Of a stretch of DNA of 32,960 nt, positions 1 through 10,100 are shown piece after piece. Positions within the stretch are counted from its first letter, which is position 1. Every line of letters starts with the position of its first letter. A program made the position numbers and the translations under genes. This stretch comes from Oscillospiraceae bacterium (lineage in GTDB: Bacteria; Bacillota; Clostridia; Oscillospirales; CAG-272): positions 1 to 32,960 of the forward strand of contig SVQV01000013.1 of the NCBI GenBank assembly GCA_015065175.1, written 5' to 3'. The notes under the pieces are model-generated. The model ran no database searches and was not told the DNA's origin. It saw only the letters and a program-made list of their open reading frames with translations.

Positions 1-639
1 CCAAGACGTAACAGGCTTATAAGTGCAATATCGAAAGCTACGCTTGTTATTGAAGGCCCTTACAGAAGCGGAGCCTTGATAACAGGAGAAATAGCCTTGG
101 AGCAGGGCAGAGCAGTTTATGCCTTGCCGGGGAACATAGACGAAGCGGAAGGCTCCTGTACAGCGGTCCTGCTGAAGGAAGGCGCAAAATGCGCAACCTG
201 CGCTGACGATATCTTAAGCGATTTTTCACAGGCATATAACGGAAAAATAAATATATTCAAGCTTTTGGATAAAGTACCGCAAAACATAAAGGACGCTTTG
301 TCAAAGTTTGGGGCAAAATCCCCAAGTAAAAAACTAAAAGGTCAAAAACAAAAAGAAGTTAAATCAGATGATTTTCCGATAGAAGAAATCAAAAAAGAAG
401 CTGTTGAAGATGCGCCCGAGCCGGAAAACAAGATTTCGGATGTTGAAAAGCAAGAAATACTCTCTTCGCTCAGTAAAGAAACAGCGGATTTTTATAAGCG
501 AATACCCGAAAACGAAACCGTGTATATCGAAGCATTGGCAGAGGACGGCAATATAAATGATGCCATGTCTGCAACAACAATACTTGAGGTGTACGGACTT
601 ATAGAAGTATTCCCGGGAAACCGTATAAGAAAGAAATAA
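1..639 (+). CDS. dprA: DNA processing protein DprA, 3' part (5' end outside window)
   Basis: DprA (Smf) loads RecA onto incoming single-stranded DNA during natural transformation. The reading frame is open from base 1, so the N-terminus lies outside the window; the ORF track starts it at an internal TTG (76), which is not a real start. The visible first residues read PRRNRLISAISKATLVIEG, followed by RSGALITGEIALEQGR and VYALPGNI, the hallmark end of the DprA Rossmann-like domain. A charged, Lys/Glu-rich linker follows. The last ~60 residues (from about SSLSKETADFYKRIPENE to the end) look like the C-terminal winged-helix domain. topA follows 24 bases later on the same strand, a common Firmicute order. 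The gene appears intact at its 3' end. Confidence 0.95.
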   Translation, partial: PRRNRLISAISKATLVIEGPYRSGALITGEIALEQGRAVYALPGNIDEAEGSCTAVLLKEGAKCATCADDILSDFSQAYNGKINIFKLLDKVPQNIKDALSKFGAKSPSKKLKGQKQKEVKSDDFPIEEIKKEAVEDAPEPENKISDVEKQEILSSLSKETADFYKRIPENETVYIEALAEDGNINDAMSATTILEVYGLIEVFPGNRIRKK

Positions 640-663
640 AACCGAAAACAGAAAGGTAAAAAA

Positions 664-2937
664 ATGGCAAATTTGGTAATAGTGGAGTCCCCTTCAAAAG
701 CAAATACTATTAAATCCTATCTTGGCTCCAATTATAAGGTTATAGCTTCAAAGGGACACATAAGAGACCTTCCGAAAAGCACCTTCGGTGTTGATATAGA
801 TAATAATTTCGAGCCGCATTATATAAATGTTCGCGGCAAGGGCGATGTTATTAAGCTTTTGAAAAAGGAAGCAAAGACAGCAAATAAAATATTCCTCGCA
901 ACCGACCCTGACCGTGAGGGAGAGGCTATTTCCTGGCACCTTGCAAATCAGCTTGGAATACCGCTTGACAGACAGTGCAGAGTTGCCTTCAACGAGATAA
1001 CAAAAACGGCTGTAAAGGAAGCTATAAAGCATCCTGTGGCTATAGATGAATCTCTTGTAAATTCTCAGCAGGCAAGACGTATTTTGGACAGAATAGTTGG
1101 TTATAAGCTCAGTCCGTTCCTTTGGAAGCACGTCAAGAGCGGCTTGTCGGCAGGACGTGTACAGTCTGTCGCGACCAGAATCATATCCGAGCGAGAGGAA
1201 GAAATTCGCTCCTTTAAGCCAAAGGAATATTGGCTCATAAAGGCTGATCTGATTACAGAAAGAGGCGAGGAGATCAAAACAAAGTTCTACGGAACCTCAG
1301 AGAAGGAGATGAAGCTCAATACAGAAGCAGACGCACTCCTTGTAGAAAATGCCGTAAAAAATTCTCCATTCGCAATAAAGAGCATAAAGAAAACACAGAG
1401 AAACAAAAATCCTCTGCCGCCGTTTATTACTTCTACCTTGCAGCAGGAGGCATCAAGGAGATTGGGTTTCCCCACACAGAAGATAATGAAGATAGCGCAG
1501 GAACTCTATGAAGGAATAAACCTTGGCTCCGAGTACGGAGGCGTACAGGGTCTTATCACATATATGCGTACCGATTCTCTTCGTGTTTCCACGGTTGCAC
1601 AGGATGCGGCGAGAGCCTTGATCTCAGAGCTTTACGGCGAGGATTATTTTCCACATACCCCCAAGCAGTATAAAACAAAAAACAACGCTCAGGATGCGCA
1701 CGAGGCTATAAGACCTTCAAACGTAAATATAATCCCGAAAAATATCAAAAAGAGTCTGACAAACGATCAGTATAAGCTCTATAAGCTTATATGGGAACGC
1801 TTCATGGCAAGTCAGATGTCTGCCGCTGTTTTTAATACGGTTTCGGTGGATTTTGAAAGTGCGGGATACATTTTCAAGGCAAACGGAAACGCCCTTAAAT
1901 TTAAAGGATATCTCGCTATCTACGATACTGTAGACCTTCAAAGTGCAGAGGATAATGACGATCTTGTCATTACAGCCATTCCCGCACTCGTGCCGAGCGA
2001 TAAGGTTACGCTTGACTCCTTCGATAAGTCTCAGCATTTTACAGAGGCGCCCCCGAGATATAACGAGGCGACTCTCATAAAATTTCTTGAAGAAAACGGA
2101 ATAGGCAGACCGAGTACCTATGCGCCGATCATCACGACTATAATTTCAAGAAACTATGTAAAGCACGAGGGAAAATCTCTTGTTCCTACTCCTATAGGAG
2201 ATATTACCACAAAAATTATGAAGGAGCAATTTCCCGAGATAGTAGATTATAAGTTCACCGCTTATATGGAAGATAAGTTTGACATGGTGGCAAAAGGCTC
2301 TGCCGAGCTTTTAGATGTCTTAAATGAGTTTTACGATAAATTTAAGGTTTCGCTTGAACAGGCAGAAAGCAAGACCGCTGAGGAAGAAATAGAAATTCCG
2401 CCCGAGGAGTCTGATTATCTCTGCGAAAAGTGCGGCTCTAAAATGGTATACAAGAACGGAAGATTCGGCAGATTTCTCGCTTGCCCCAACTATCCCGAAT
2501 GTAAAAATACAAAGGCGATAGGAAAGAACGGCGCGCCTATCGAAAAGAAGGAGGATGAGGAACAGCTTGCAGGCTTCAAGTGCGAGCTTTGCGGCGGTGA
2601 TATGGTCATACGAAGCGGCAGATTCGGCAGCTTCTATGCTTGTAAGAATTATCCGACATGTAAATTCACAAAGCAGAAGGTATCTAAAATAGGTGTCGCT
2701 TGCCCTAAGTGCGGTGCGGATATAGTCGCTAAGCACGGTAAGAAAAAGACTCTTTTCTATAGCTGCGAAAGATATCCCGACTGTGATTTCTCCTCCTGGG
2801 ATATTCCGCTTGACGAAAAATGCCCGCAGTGTAACAGTATCCTCTTTTACAGGAAAAGCAGAAAAACAGTTCTATGCTTAGAAAAGGACTGCGGATATAA
2901 ACGTGAGGAAAGTATAAAAGAGAACAATGAAGAATAA
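664..2937 (+). CDS. topA: DNA topoisomerase I (type IA)
   Basis: Relaxes negative supercoils by transient single-strand breakage. At 757 aa it has the full bacterial topoisomerase I layout. A TOPRIM domain comes first, with E8 in VESPSKANTI and the DPDRE acidic cluster at D81/D83/E85. The catalytic tyrosine is Y300 in the ITYMRTDSLRVS motif. The C-terminus carries four zinc-ribbon repeats, three with CxxC...CxxxxxC spacing (for example CEKCG...CPNYPEC) and a last, more divergent one starting CPQCN. The ATG at 664 has a GAAAGG ribosome binding site 7 bases upstream. The 3' end overlaps trmFO by 11 bases, so the two are probably translationally coupled. Nothing unusual is missing. Confidence 0.98.
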   Translation: MANLVIVESPSKANTIKSYLGSNYKVIASKGHIRDLPKSTFGVDIDNNFEPHYINVRGKGDVIKLLKKEAKTANKIFLATDPDREGEAISWHLANQLGIPLDRQCRVAFNEITKTAVKEAIKHPVAIDESLVNSQQARRILDRIVGYKLSPFLWKHVKSGLSAGRVQSVATRIISEREEEIRSFKPKEYWLIKADLITERGEEIKTKFYGTSEKEMKLNTEADALLVENAVKNSPFAIKSIKKTQRNKNPLPPFITSTLQQEASRRLGFPTQKIMKIAQELYEGINLGSEYGGVQGLITYMRTDSLRVSTVAQDAARALISELYGEDYFPHTPKQYKTKNNAQDAHEAIRPSNVNIIPKNIKKSLTNDQYKLYKLIWERFMASQMSAAVFNTVSVDFESAGYIFKANGNALKFKGYLAIYDTVDLQSAEDNDDLVITAIPALVPSDKVTLDSFDKSQHFTEAPPRYNEATLIKFLEENGIGRPSTYAPIITTIISRNYVKHEGKSLVPTPIGDITTKIMKEQFPEIVDYKFTAYMEDKFDMVAKGSAELLDVLNEFYDKFKVSLEQAESKTAEEEIEIPPEESDYLCEKCGSKMVYKNGRFGRFLACPNYPECKNTKAIGKNGAPIEKKEDEEQLAGFKCELCGGDMVIRSGRFGSFYACKNYPTCKFTKQKVSKIGVACPKCGADIVAKHGKKKTLFYSCERYPDCDFSSWDIPLDEKCPQCNSILFYRKSRKTVLCLEKDCGYKREESIKENNEE

Positions 2938-4303
2938 TAAAACCGTAAAAATAATCGGAGCGGGTCTTGCGGGATGCGAAGCGGCTTGGCAGGCATCAAA
3001 GCTTGGAGTCGACGTTATGCTTTATGAGATGAAGCCTAAAAGCTTTTCTCCCGCGCATCACAGTGAAAAGTTTGCCGAGCTTGTCTGCTCGAATTCTTTT
3101 CGCTCTAATCAGCTTTCGAATGCCATAGGACTTTTGAAGGAAGAAATGCACAGAATGGGTTCTCTTGTCATGGAAGCGGCTTATGCCTGTGAGGTTCCCG
3201 CAGGAAGCGCGCTTGCTGTAGACAGAGAAAAATTTTCCGATTATATTACCGATAAGATTAAAAGTAATACGCGCATTACGGTCATAAATGAAGAAGTAAC
3301 ACAAATAGATGCGGATACAGACGAAGCGGTCGTTTATGCTACAGGACCGCTCACAAGCGATTCGCTTGCCGACAGTATCCTTGAATTTGTCGGAGGCGAT
3401 GAACTGCATTTCTATGATGCGGCGGCGCCTATAGTAGACGCCTCTACCGTAAATTACGATATTGCATTTTTTGCTTCACGGTACGGAAAGGGCTCGGGGG
3501 ACGATTATCTTAACTGTCCCATGAACGAAGAGCAATACAATGCGTTCTATAATGCCTTGCTTACCGCTGAAATGGCAAAATTAAAGGAATTTGATTCTGA
3601 ATCACAACAACAATTGCAGGTCTTTGAGGGCTGTATGCCTGTCGAAGTCATGGCACAGCGCGGATATGATGTTTTGCGCTTCGGTCCCATGAAGCCCGTC
3701 GGACTTCCGTTGCCCTCTACAGGAAAGGATGCTTTTGCAACCGTTCAGTTGAGAAAAGAAAACTTAGAGGGAAGTATGTATAATATAGTTGGCTTCCAGA
3801 CACACTTGACCTTTTCCGAGCAGAAAAGAGTTTTCAGAATGATTCCGGGACTTGAAAATGCTGAGTTCTTCCGTTACGGAGTTATGCACAGAAATACATA
3901 TTTAAATTCTGTAAAGCTGTTAAACAGCGATTATTCCACAAGAAAAAATCCGAATATTTTCTTTGCGGGACAGATGACCGGAGTTGAGGGATATATAGAA
4001 TCAGCATCTTCAGGCTTCGTTGCGGGAATAAATGCGGCAATGAGAGCCTTGAACGAGGAAATAGTAATTTTTCCTCCGCAGACCGAAATAGGCGCGCTTG
4101 CCTCTTATATAAGTAATCCGGGCGTATCTTCCTTTCAGCCAATGAACGCCAATTTCGGCGTAATAGCACCTCTCGATAAAAAGGTGAAGGGCGGAAAGAG
4201 CGCAAGAAACGAGGCGTATGCCGTTCGTTCTCTTGAGATAATCGATGAAATGTACAGAAATATCAAGGAAAGACAGGATGAAGCAAATGAGAGTAATAAT
4301 TGA
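2927..4303 (+). CDS. trmFO: Methylenetetrahydrofolate-tRNA-(uracil-5-)-methyltransferase TrmFO
   Basis: Folate/FAD-dependent enzyme making 5-methyluridine at position 54 of the tRNA T-loop. The protein is 458 aa, somewhat above the usual ~435-440. The N-terminal FAD-binding glycine motif GAGLAGCEAA is at residues 11-20. The conserved LVCSNSFRSN motif holds a Cys at 54, and FEGCMPVEVMAQRG near residue 228 holds the second conserved Cys of the family. The C-terminal FAD contact region FFAGQMTGVEGYIESA is also present. The start lies inside topA, and the 3' end overlaps the plsX start by 17 bases. The C-terminal ~15 residues (ERQDEANESNN) look like a non-conserved tail. Function is assigned by family with high confidence. 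Confidence 0.97.
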   Translation: MKNNKTVKIIGAGLAGCEAAWQASKLGVDVMLYEMKPKSFSPAHHSEKFAELVCSNSFRSNQLSNAIGLLKEEMHRMGSLVMEAAYACEVPAGSALAVDREKFSDYITDKIKSNTRITVINEEVTQIDADTDEAVVYATGPLTSDSLADSILEFVGGDELHFYDAAAPIVDASTVNYDIAFFASRYGKGSGDDYLNCPMNEEQYNAFYNALLTAEMAKLKEFDSESQQQLQVFEGCMPVEVMAQRGYDVLRFGPMKPVGLPLPSTGKDAFATVQLRKENLEGSMYNIVGFQTHLTFSEQKRVFRMIPGLENAEFFRYGVMHRNTYLNSVKLLNSDYSTRKNPNIFFAGQMTGVEGYIESASSGFVAGINAAMRALNEEIVIFPPQTEIGALASYISNPGVSSFQPMNANFGVIAPLDKKVKGGKSARNEAYAVRSLEIIDEMYRNIKERQDEANESNN

Positions 4304-5327
4304 TGTTATGAGCGGGGACAATGCTCCTGCCGAGCTTTTACGCGGCGCTTCTATGGCGGCAGACGCATATTCTGCAACTATCGTTGTTGTAGGCGACCGT
4401 GAGATCATAGAAGAAACCGCAAGAAAAGAAGATATTTCTCTTGAAAAAATAACCGTTGTACATGCCCCCGATGTAATAAACATGGAGGACAGCGCGTTGT
4501 CTGTTGTCCGAGATAAGAAGGATTCATCAATGAGCGTTGGGCTTAAGATGCTTTCGCAGGGAGAGGGAGATGCTTTTGTCAGCGCGGGAAATACGGGTGC
4601 TTTGCTCGCAGGCGCTACGCTTCTTGTCAGAAGAATTAAGGGCATTCAAAGGGCAGCAATTGCTACTGTCCTTCCGTTTGCCTCTCCGCTTCTTCTTATG
4701 GATTGTGGAGCAAACCTGGAAATTACCCCCGAAAATGGCGAGCAGTTTGCAATGATGGGCTCCATTTATATGGAAAAGATCTACGGCATAAAAAATCCCA
4801 GAGTAGGACAGGTAAACAACGGAACGGAACACAACAAAGGGCTTCCGCTTCAGGTCAAGACCTATGAATTGCTGTCCGAGTCGAAGAATATCAATTTCGT
4901 TGGAAATGTTGAAGCCAAGGAGATTCCTTTTTCAAAGTGCGATGTGCTTGTCGCTGATGGCTTTACGGGAAACATCGTTCTTAAGATGATAGAGGGAATG
5001 GGAAAATATGTTTTCTCCGAATTGAAAACAGTGTTCTACTCTAATATTATGACAAAGATTTCTGCCGCGGTTATGAAAAAGAAGCTTCATCAAATGAAGT
5101 TGAAGTTTGATCCTTCCGAACACGGAGGTGCGCCTCTTCTGGGAATTTCAAAACCCGTTATTAAAGCTCACGGAAGCTCTGACGCGCGTGCTATAAAAAA
5201 CGCGGTCCATCAGGCTATCACATTTGTAAACACGGGAATAAATCAGGATATAGCGAAGTGGGCAGTTGAAAAGAAATCGGAAAAGGCAAGTGCTGAAGCC
5301 GTTTCGGATACAGCTTCCCAAGAATAA
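4287..5327 (+). CDS. plsX: Phosphate acyltransferase PlsX
   Basis: Converts acyl-ACP and phosphate to acyl-phosphate, the donor that PlsY uses for the first acylation of glycerol-3-phosphate. The start at 4287 gives 346 aa beginning MRVIIDVMSGDNAP, which matches the family N-terminus (usually DAMGGDNAP; here Ser replaces the first Gly). The ORF-track start at 4245 adds an unlikely 14-residue leader inside trmFO, and an ATG at 4278 is also possible. Further family motifs are SAGNTGALLAGATLL, DCGANLEITPE and VADGFTGNIVLKMIEGMG, and EHGGAPLLGISKPVIKAHG near the C-terminus. It ends 15 bases before rnc, with no acpP, fabD or fabG between them. Confidence 0.96.
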   Translation: MRVIIDVMSGDNAPAELLRGASMAADAYSATIVVVGDREIIEETARKEDISLEKITVVHAPDVINMEDSALSVVRDKKDSSMSVGLKMLSQGEGDAFVSAGNTGALLAGATLLVRRIKGIQRAAIATVLPFASPLLLMDCGANLEITPENGEQFAMMGSIYMEKIYGIKNPRVGQVNNGTEHNKGLPLQVKTYELLSESKNINFVGNVEAKEIPFSKCDVLVADGFTGNIVLKMIEGMGKYVFSELKTVFYSNIMTKISAAVMKKKLHQMKLKFDPSEHGGAPLLGISKPVIKAHGSSDARAIKNAVHQAITFVNTGINQDIAKWAVEKKSEKASAEAVSDTASQE

Positions 5328-5342
5328 AACAAACAAAAAGAA

Positions 5343-6074
5343 ATGGAAAAAGAAATGTCTATCAGAAAAGATTTTGCTCTTCTGGAAGAGAAAATAAATT
5401 ATTCCTTCAAAAATAAATCTTTACTGCAAACTGCATTGACCCATTCTTCATATTATAACGAAAACAGAAAAGCCCCCGACTCGACACCTTCATATGAACG
5501 GCTCGAATTTCTCGGAGATTCTATTCTGCAAATTATTATAAGCGAATATATCTTCCTTGAATTTCCTGACAAGGATGAGGGAGAGCTTACAAAAATGAGG
5601 CAAAATCTGGTTTGCGAGTCTGCTCTCGCCCGTGTTGCAAAAAAAATAAAATTGGGAGACTATCTGTTTTTGGGAAAGGGAGATGACTCTGCTGAAGGCA
5701 GGGCGAGAGACTCTGTTATCTCTGATGCCTTTGAAGCCCTTTTGGCGGCAATATATCTTGATAATGATAAAAATAAATTGTCAGCCGTTAAGGCGGTGAT
5801 ATTCGATTTGATGAAGGAACAGTTGCTTCACTGTTGCCCTGATGATGACTATAAAACACGTCTCCAGCAGTTAGTTCAGCAGGACGGCATAGAAAGTCTT
5901 TATTATGAGGTTCTTTCTGAAAGCGGACCTGCTCACAACAGAAAGTTTACCGTAGCCGCAATGCTGAACAGCAATGTTATAGGCAAAGGAAGCGGTCATT
6001 CAAAAAGAGAAGCGGAGCAGAGGGCAGCACGCGAAGCTCTCTTGCTTTTTGGTATAAAAGACGACAGAAAATGA
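5343..6074 (+). CDS. rnc: Ribonuclease III
   Basis: Cleaves double-stranded RNA in rRNA and mRNA maturation. The 243-aa protein has the RNase III signature ERLEFLGDSIL, with E52 and D59 at the metal-binding positions. The second catalytic pair lies in the DSVISDAFEALLAAIYLD helix. The C-terminal ~70 residues from YKTRLQQLVQQ form a double-stranded RNA-binding domain ending in SKREAEQRAAREAL. A start at 5355 (MSIRKDF, preceded by GGAAAAA) is equally plausible because neither ATG has a strong ribosome binding site. The stop overlaps the next ATG in an ATGA junction. The rnc-smc-ftsY order is conserved in Firmicutes. Confidence 0.97.
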   Translation: MEKEMSIRKDFALLEEKINYSFKNKSLLQTALTHSSYYNENRKAPDSTPSYERLEFLGDSILQIIISEYIFLEFPDKDEGELTKMRQNLVCESALARVAKKIKLGDYLFLGKGDDSAEGRARDSVISDAFEALLAAIYLDNDKNKLSAVKAVIFDLMKEQLLHCCPDDDYKTRLQQLVQQDGIESLYYEVLSESGPAHNRKFTVAAMLNSNVIGKGSGHSKREAEQRAAREALLLFGIKDDRK

Positions 6075-7096
6075 ATAAAAAGCATATAAACATACCCGTT
6101 TTCATTCCTCACCTGGGATGCCCTAATCAATGTGTATTCTGTAATCAGAAAACCATTTCGGGAGTTATGGAATTTGATCCTTCTCAGGTAGACAGGATAA
6201 TAACCGAGGCTCTTTCCACAATAGATATTTCCTCTTCGGACGTTGAAATAGCATTTTTCGGCGGTTCGTTTACGGGAATAGATTACTCTTTGATGTGTGA
6301 GCTTTTATCTATTGCTTACAGTTATGTAAAAAAGGGAAGTGTATCATCTATCCGACTCTCCACACGCCCCGATTATATTGATGACAGAATATTGAATACT
6401 TTGAAGAAGTACGGTGTGAAAACCGTAGAGCTGGGGTTGCAAAGTGTGTCGGAAAAGGTATTGCAAACCTGTAAAAGAGGTCATACCGCACTTGATGCCG
6501 AGAAGGCTTGCCGTCTTATCCGTGAATACGGCTTTGAGCTTGTGGGACAAATGATGATAGGGCTGCCCGGTTCTTCGCTTGAGGATGAAATGAATACGGC
6601 AGAGTTTATTCTCAGAAACGGAGCGTCAGGCGCGCGCATATATCCTACTGTAGTTTTACAGCAAACAGAGTTAAAGGATATGTGCCTTTCCGGAATTTAC
6701 ACACCGCTCGCAGTGGAAGATGCCATAATGCGCTCAAAAGAGGTCGCAAGGTTTTTTATTAAGAACAATATAGATATTATACGTGTAGGACTTTGCGCAT
6801 CGGAAAATCTGCATTCCGAGGAAACATATTTTGCGGGACCTAATCATTCCGCATTAGGTGAGCTGGTTTACGGAGAGGTCTATTACGATCTTATTCTTGA
6901 AGAATTGAAGTTTCTGACAGAAGATGACGTAAAAGGCAAGCGGCTGAATATTGAAGTGCCTTTTGGTGCTAAATCAAAGGCGATAGGTCAAAAAAGAAAG
7001 AATATACTTCGCTTACAGGAGCTTTACGGATTTTCATTAGTAAACGTTGAAGAAAATGAGTGCCTGTCGGCGTATGAAATAAAAATCCATTTTTAG
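6071..7096 (+). CDS. Radical SAM protein of the Elp3-like/coproporphyrinogen oxidase-like group
   Basis: The sequence shows a radical SAM core: the CPNQCVFC cluster (Cx3Cx2C) near residue 17 binds a 4Fe-4S cluster, preceded by IPVFIPHLGC. FFGGSFTG and SIRLSTRPDYIDDRIL resemble the SAM-binding region, and TVELGLQSVSEKVLQTCKRGH the mid-barrel motif typical of Elp3-like radical SAM proteins. The 341-aa protein has no acetyltransferase (HAT) domain. The last ~100 residues match the kind of C-terminal extension seen in this group. It starts within an ATGA overlap with rnc and ends 14 bases before smc, and proteins of this type often sit here in Clostridia. The substrate is unknown; tRNA modification is only a guess from Elp3 relatives. 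Confidence 0.85.
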   Translation: MNKKHINIPVFIPHLGCPNQCVFCNQKTISGVMEFDPSQVDRIITEALSTIDISSSDVEIAFFGGSFTGIDYSLMCELLSIAYSYVKKGSVSSIRLSTRPDYIDDRILNTLKKYGVKTVELGLQSVSEKVLQTCKRGHTALDAEKACRLIREYGFELVGQMMIGLPGSSLEDEMNTAEFILRNGASGARIYPTVVLQQTELKDMCLSGIYTPLAVEDAIMRSKEVARFFIKNNIDIIRVGLCASENLHSEETYFAGPNHSALGELVYGEVYYDLILEELKFLTEDDVKGKRLNIEVPFGAKSKAIGQKRKNILRLQELYGFSLVNVEENECLSAYEIKIHF

Positions 7097-7110
7097 AATA
7101 GAGGAAAAAA

Positions 7111-10100
7111 ATGTATCTTAAATCCCTTGAATTACACGGTTTTAAATCTTTTCCGAACAGAACCGTTTTGAATTTTGAACGAGGAGCAACCGTTGTTGTC
7201 GGACCTAACGGAAGCGGAAAATCCAACATCTCAGATGCAATGAGGTGGGTGCTTGGCGAAATTTCGAGCAAAAACATCCGCGGAACAAAAATGGAGGATG
7301 TCATCTTCGGCGGTACCGATACAAGACGCCCTATGGGCTTTGCGGAGGTTTCTGTCACCTTTGATAACTCCGAACGCCGTATGGACAGCCCCTACGATGA
7401 GGTTACGGTAACAAGACGTTATTACAGATCGGGTGAGAGTGAATATCTTATAAATCGCAAGCCTGTGCGCCTTAAGGATATCCATGAGCTGTTTATGAAC
7501 ACAGGTGTGGGCAGAGAGGGATATTCTATTATCGGACAGGGTAAGATCGCCGAAATGATATCCAAAAAAAGCGAAGACCGACGTAACATTTTCGAAGAGG
7601 CGGCAGGTATTTCAAAATACCGTCACAGAAAAGAGGAAACACAGCGAAAGCTCAACGAAGCCGAAACAAATATGGTTCGTGTACGAGATATTCTTAATGA
7701 GCTTGAAGTCCGTGTTGGGCCTCTCGAAAGGGACTCCGAAAAGGCGAGAAAATATTTGGAGCTTTACGAGGAGAAAAAGCGTGCCGATGTTTCTCTTTGG
7801 CTTTTTGATACCGAGCATTTGCGCTTTGATATAGAAAAGGCAAGAGAAAACCTTGCGCTTTCCAAGAATGAGCTTGATGTTGTTTCGGAAGCGCTCGACT
7901 CTCTCTCCGCACAGGGAGACCGAGTTTATGAGCAGACTCAGAAGAATAAGTTAGCCTCCGAGCAGGTGCTTTCTAAAATAAATGATCTTGTGCAAAATAT
8001 GCACAACCTTGATAACGTATATAAGGTTTCCGAGAATGAAGCGCTTCACAGACAGGAAATGATAGAGCAGTGCAAAAAGCGCATTTCGGAAATAGATGCA
8101 TCAGAGGAAATAATACGAAGCGACGGAATCAATAGCGAAGCCAAGATAGAAGGACTCAAAGAACAGCTTGAAACATTCAGAACCGAGCGCCTTGAGCTTC
8201 TTGCTGAGCAGCAAAAAATAGCAGAGGAGATAAAGCGTCAGGAAGAAATACTTTCAGAAAGTCTTTTGAAGCTTTCCGAAAAGGAAAAGGAAGCCGTAGA
8301 TCTTCAGGTGCGTATAAACGTAATTAAAAATACGCAGACGACGGACGAATCTAAGGGAAGCAATCTCTTGCAGCAGATCTCCGAATATGAAGCAGAGCGT
8401 GAAATGCTTGTCGCAGAGGCTAAGCGTTGTGAGGAAAGCGCACAGGCATTCAAGGACAGAATTTCTTCACAGGAGGAAATCGTTTCCGAGCAGGAGACCG
8501 AAATTTCCAAGCTTTCGGAAAAGCGTACTGAGCTTACCGAAAGAGCAGCTTCATTGAAAATAGAAAAGGGAACTCTTGAACAGCGTGTAGAAACCTTGCG
8601 CCGTATGGAAGAGCATTTTGAAGGGTATAATGAAAGTGTTCGCTTCATTATGAAGGCATACTCAGAAAATGCAATAAGCGGTGCGGGCGAGATATTTGGC
8701 CCTATTTCAAAAATTATTTCTACCGACTCAAAGTATGTTATTGCTATAGAGACCGCATTAGGCGCTAATATGCAGAACATAGTCGTTGATAACGACTCTA
8801 CCGCAAAAGCGGCAATATCTGCTCTTAAAAATGCGAAGGCAGGACGCGCTACGTTCTATCCTATCAGCGCGATAAAGCCAGGAGCAGAGCCTGAGGAGAT
8901 ACATAACGCCGCTAAGCTTAAGGGTTATGTGGGAAGAGCCGATAAGCTTACCTCCTTTGATACAAAGTATTCTAATATTATCGAATGGCTTCTCGGAAGA
9001 ACGCTCGTTTTTGATAATATAGATAATGCGTCTGCCGCGGCTATTTCTCTTAAGTACAGAGTCAGATTTGTCACTCTTGACGGACAGGTCATAAACGCAG
9101 GCGGTTCTTATACAGGCGGTTCTACGAAAAATAGTAGCGGAATTCTTTCACGCTCTTTGGAAATAGAACAAATGCTTTCCAAAGCAAAATCGATCGGGTC
9201 CGATATAACTAAATTAGACAACGACATAGCAGACATAAACAAATCAATAGATAAAGCTCAGCAGAAATCCAAGGACGCCGAGCAGCAAAAGAGCTTGCTG
9301 CTTTCTCTGTCGAGAGCGCAGTTTGCTGCCCTTGACAGTGCCAATGCGAAGCTGGATGCAAAAAATTCCTTGATTGAAAAAATCAAGGGTGACTATGAAA
9401 AGCTCACAGGCGATAGCCTTATGTTTAAAACCGAGCTTAAAGAGCTTTCGGAAAAGCTTGACTCTGTAAATGCCGAAATAGATGAGATAAAAAATTACAG
9501 AAACGAGCAGGAGGTCTGCAAGAATGACAAGATAGACCGTAAGGACGAGCTTGTAGAGGAGGCAAACAATACCTATATACGTATTACCGAGATAGGTAAG
9601 GATATAGATGCTGCGGTAAGCCAGAAGGAAAATGCCGATACACGTCTTAGCGAGCTTGCACGTGAAAAAGAGCTTCAGCATCAGCGCATCGAGGAATTCA
9701 ACTCCAAAGAAAAAGCGCAGATCGACAGTCAGGCTGAAAACAGAAAAGACTATGAAGCCGCAGAAATTCAATTGAATGAATTGAAGGCGCAGAGAGAAGA
9801 AATTGAGCAGGAGATATCTGAGTTCGATAAGCGCGGTGCTGAAATACGTATAAAGACCAAGGAAAAGAGCAATCAGAAGGAGCTTTCCTTGCGCGCGTTC
9901 ACCTCTGCTGAAGCAAAGCTGAAGCGCCTTACAGATGAGCAGGACAGATTGAGCGTGAGCCTTTGGGAAAATTATGAGATTTCATACGAGCAGGCTATAG
10001 AGCTTGATTATCCCCCCGTAACCGCAGAAAACCGTTCTGCAACGGTATCTGTTCAAAATTCCTGTAAATCAAAAATAAAGGCTCTCGGTCCTGTAAATGT

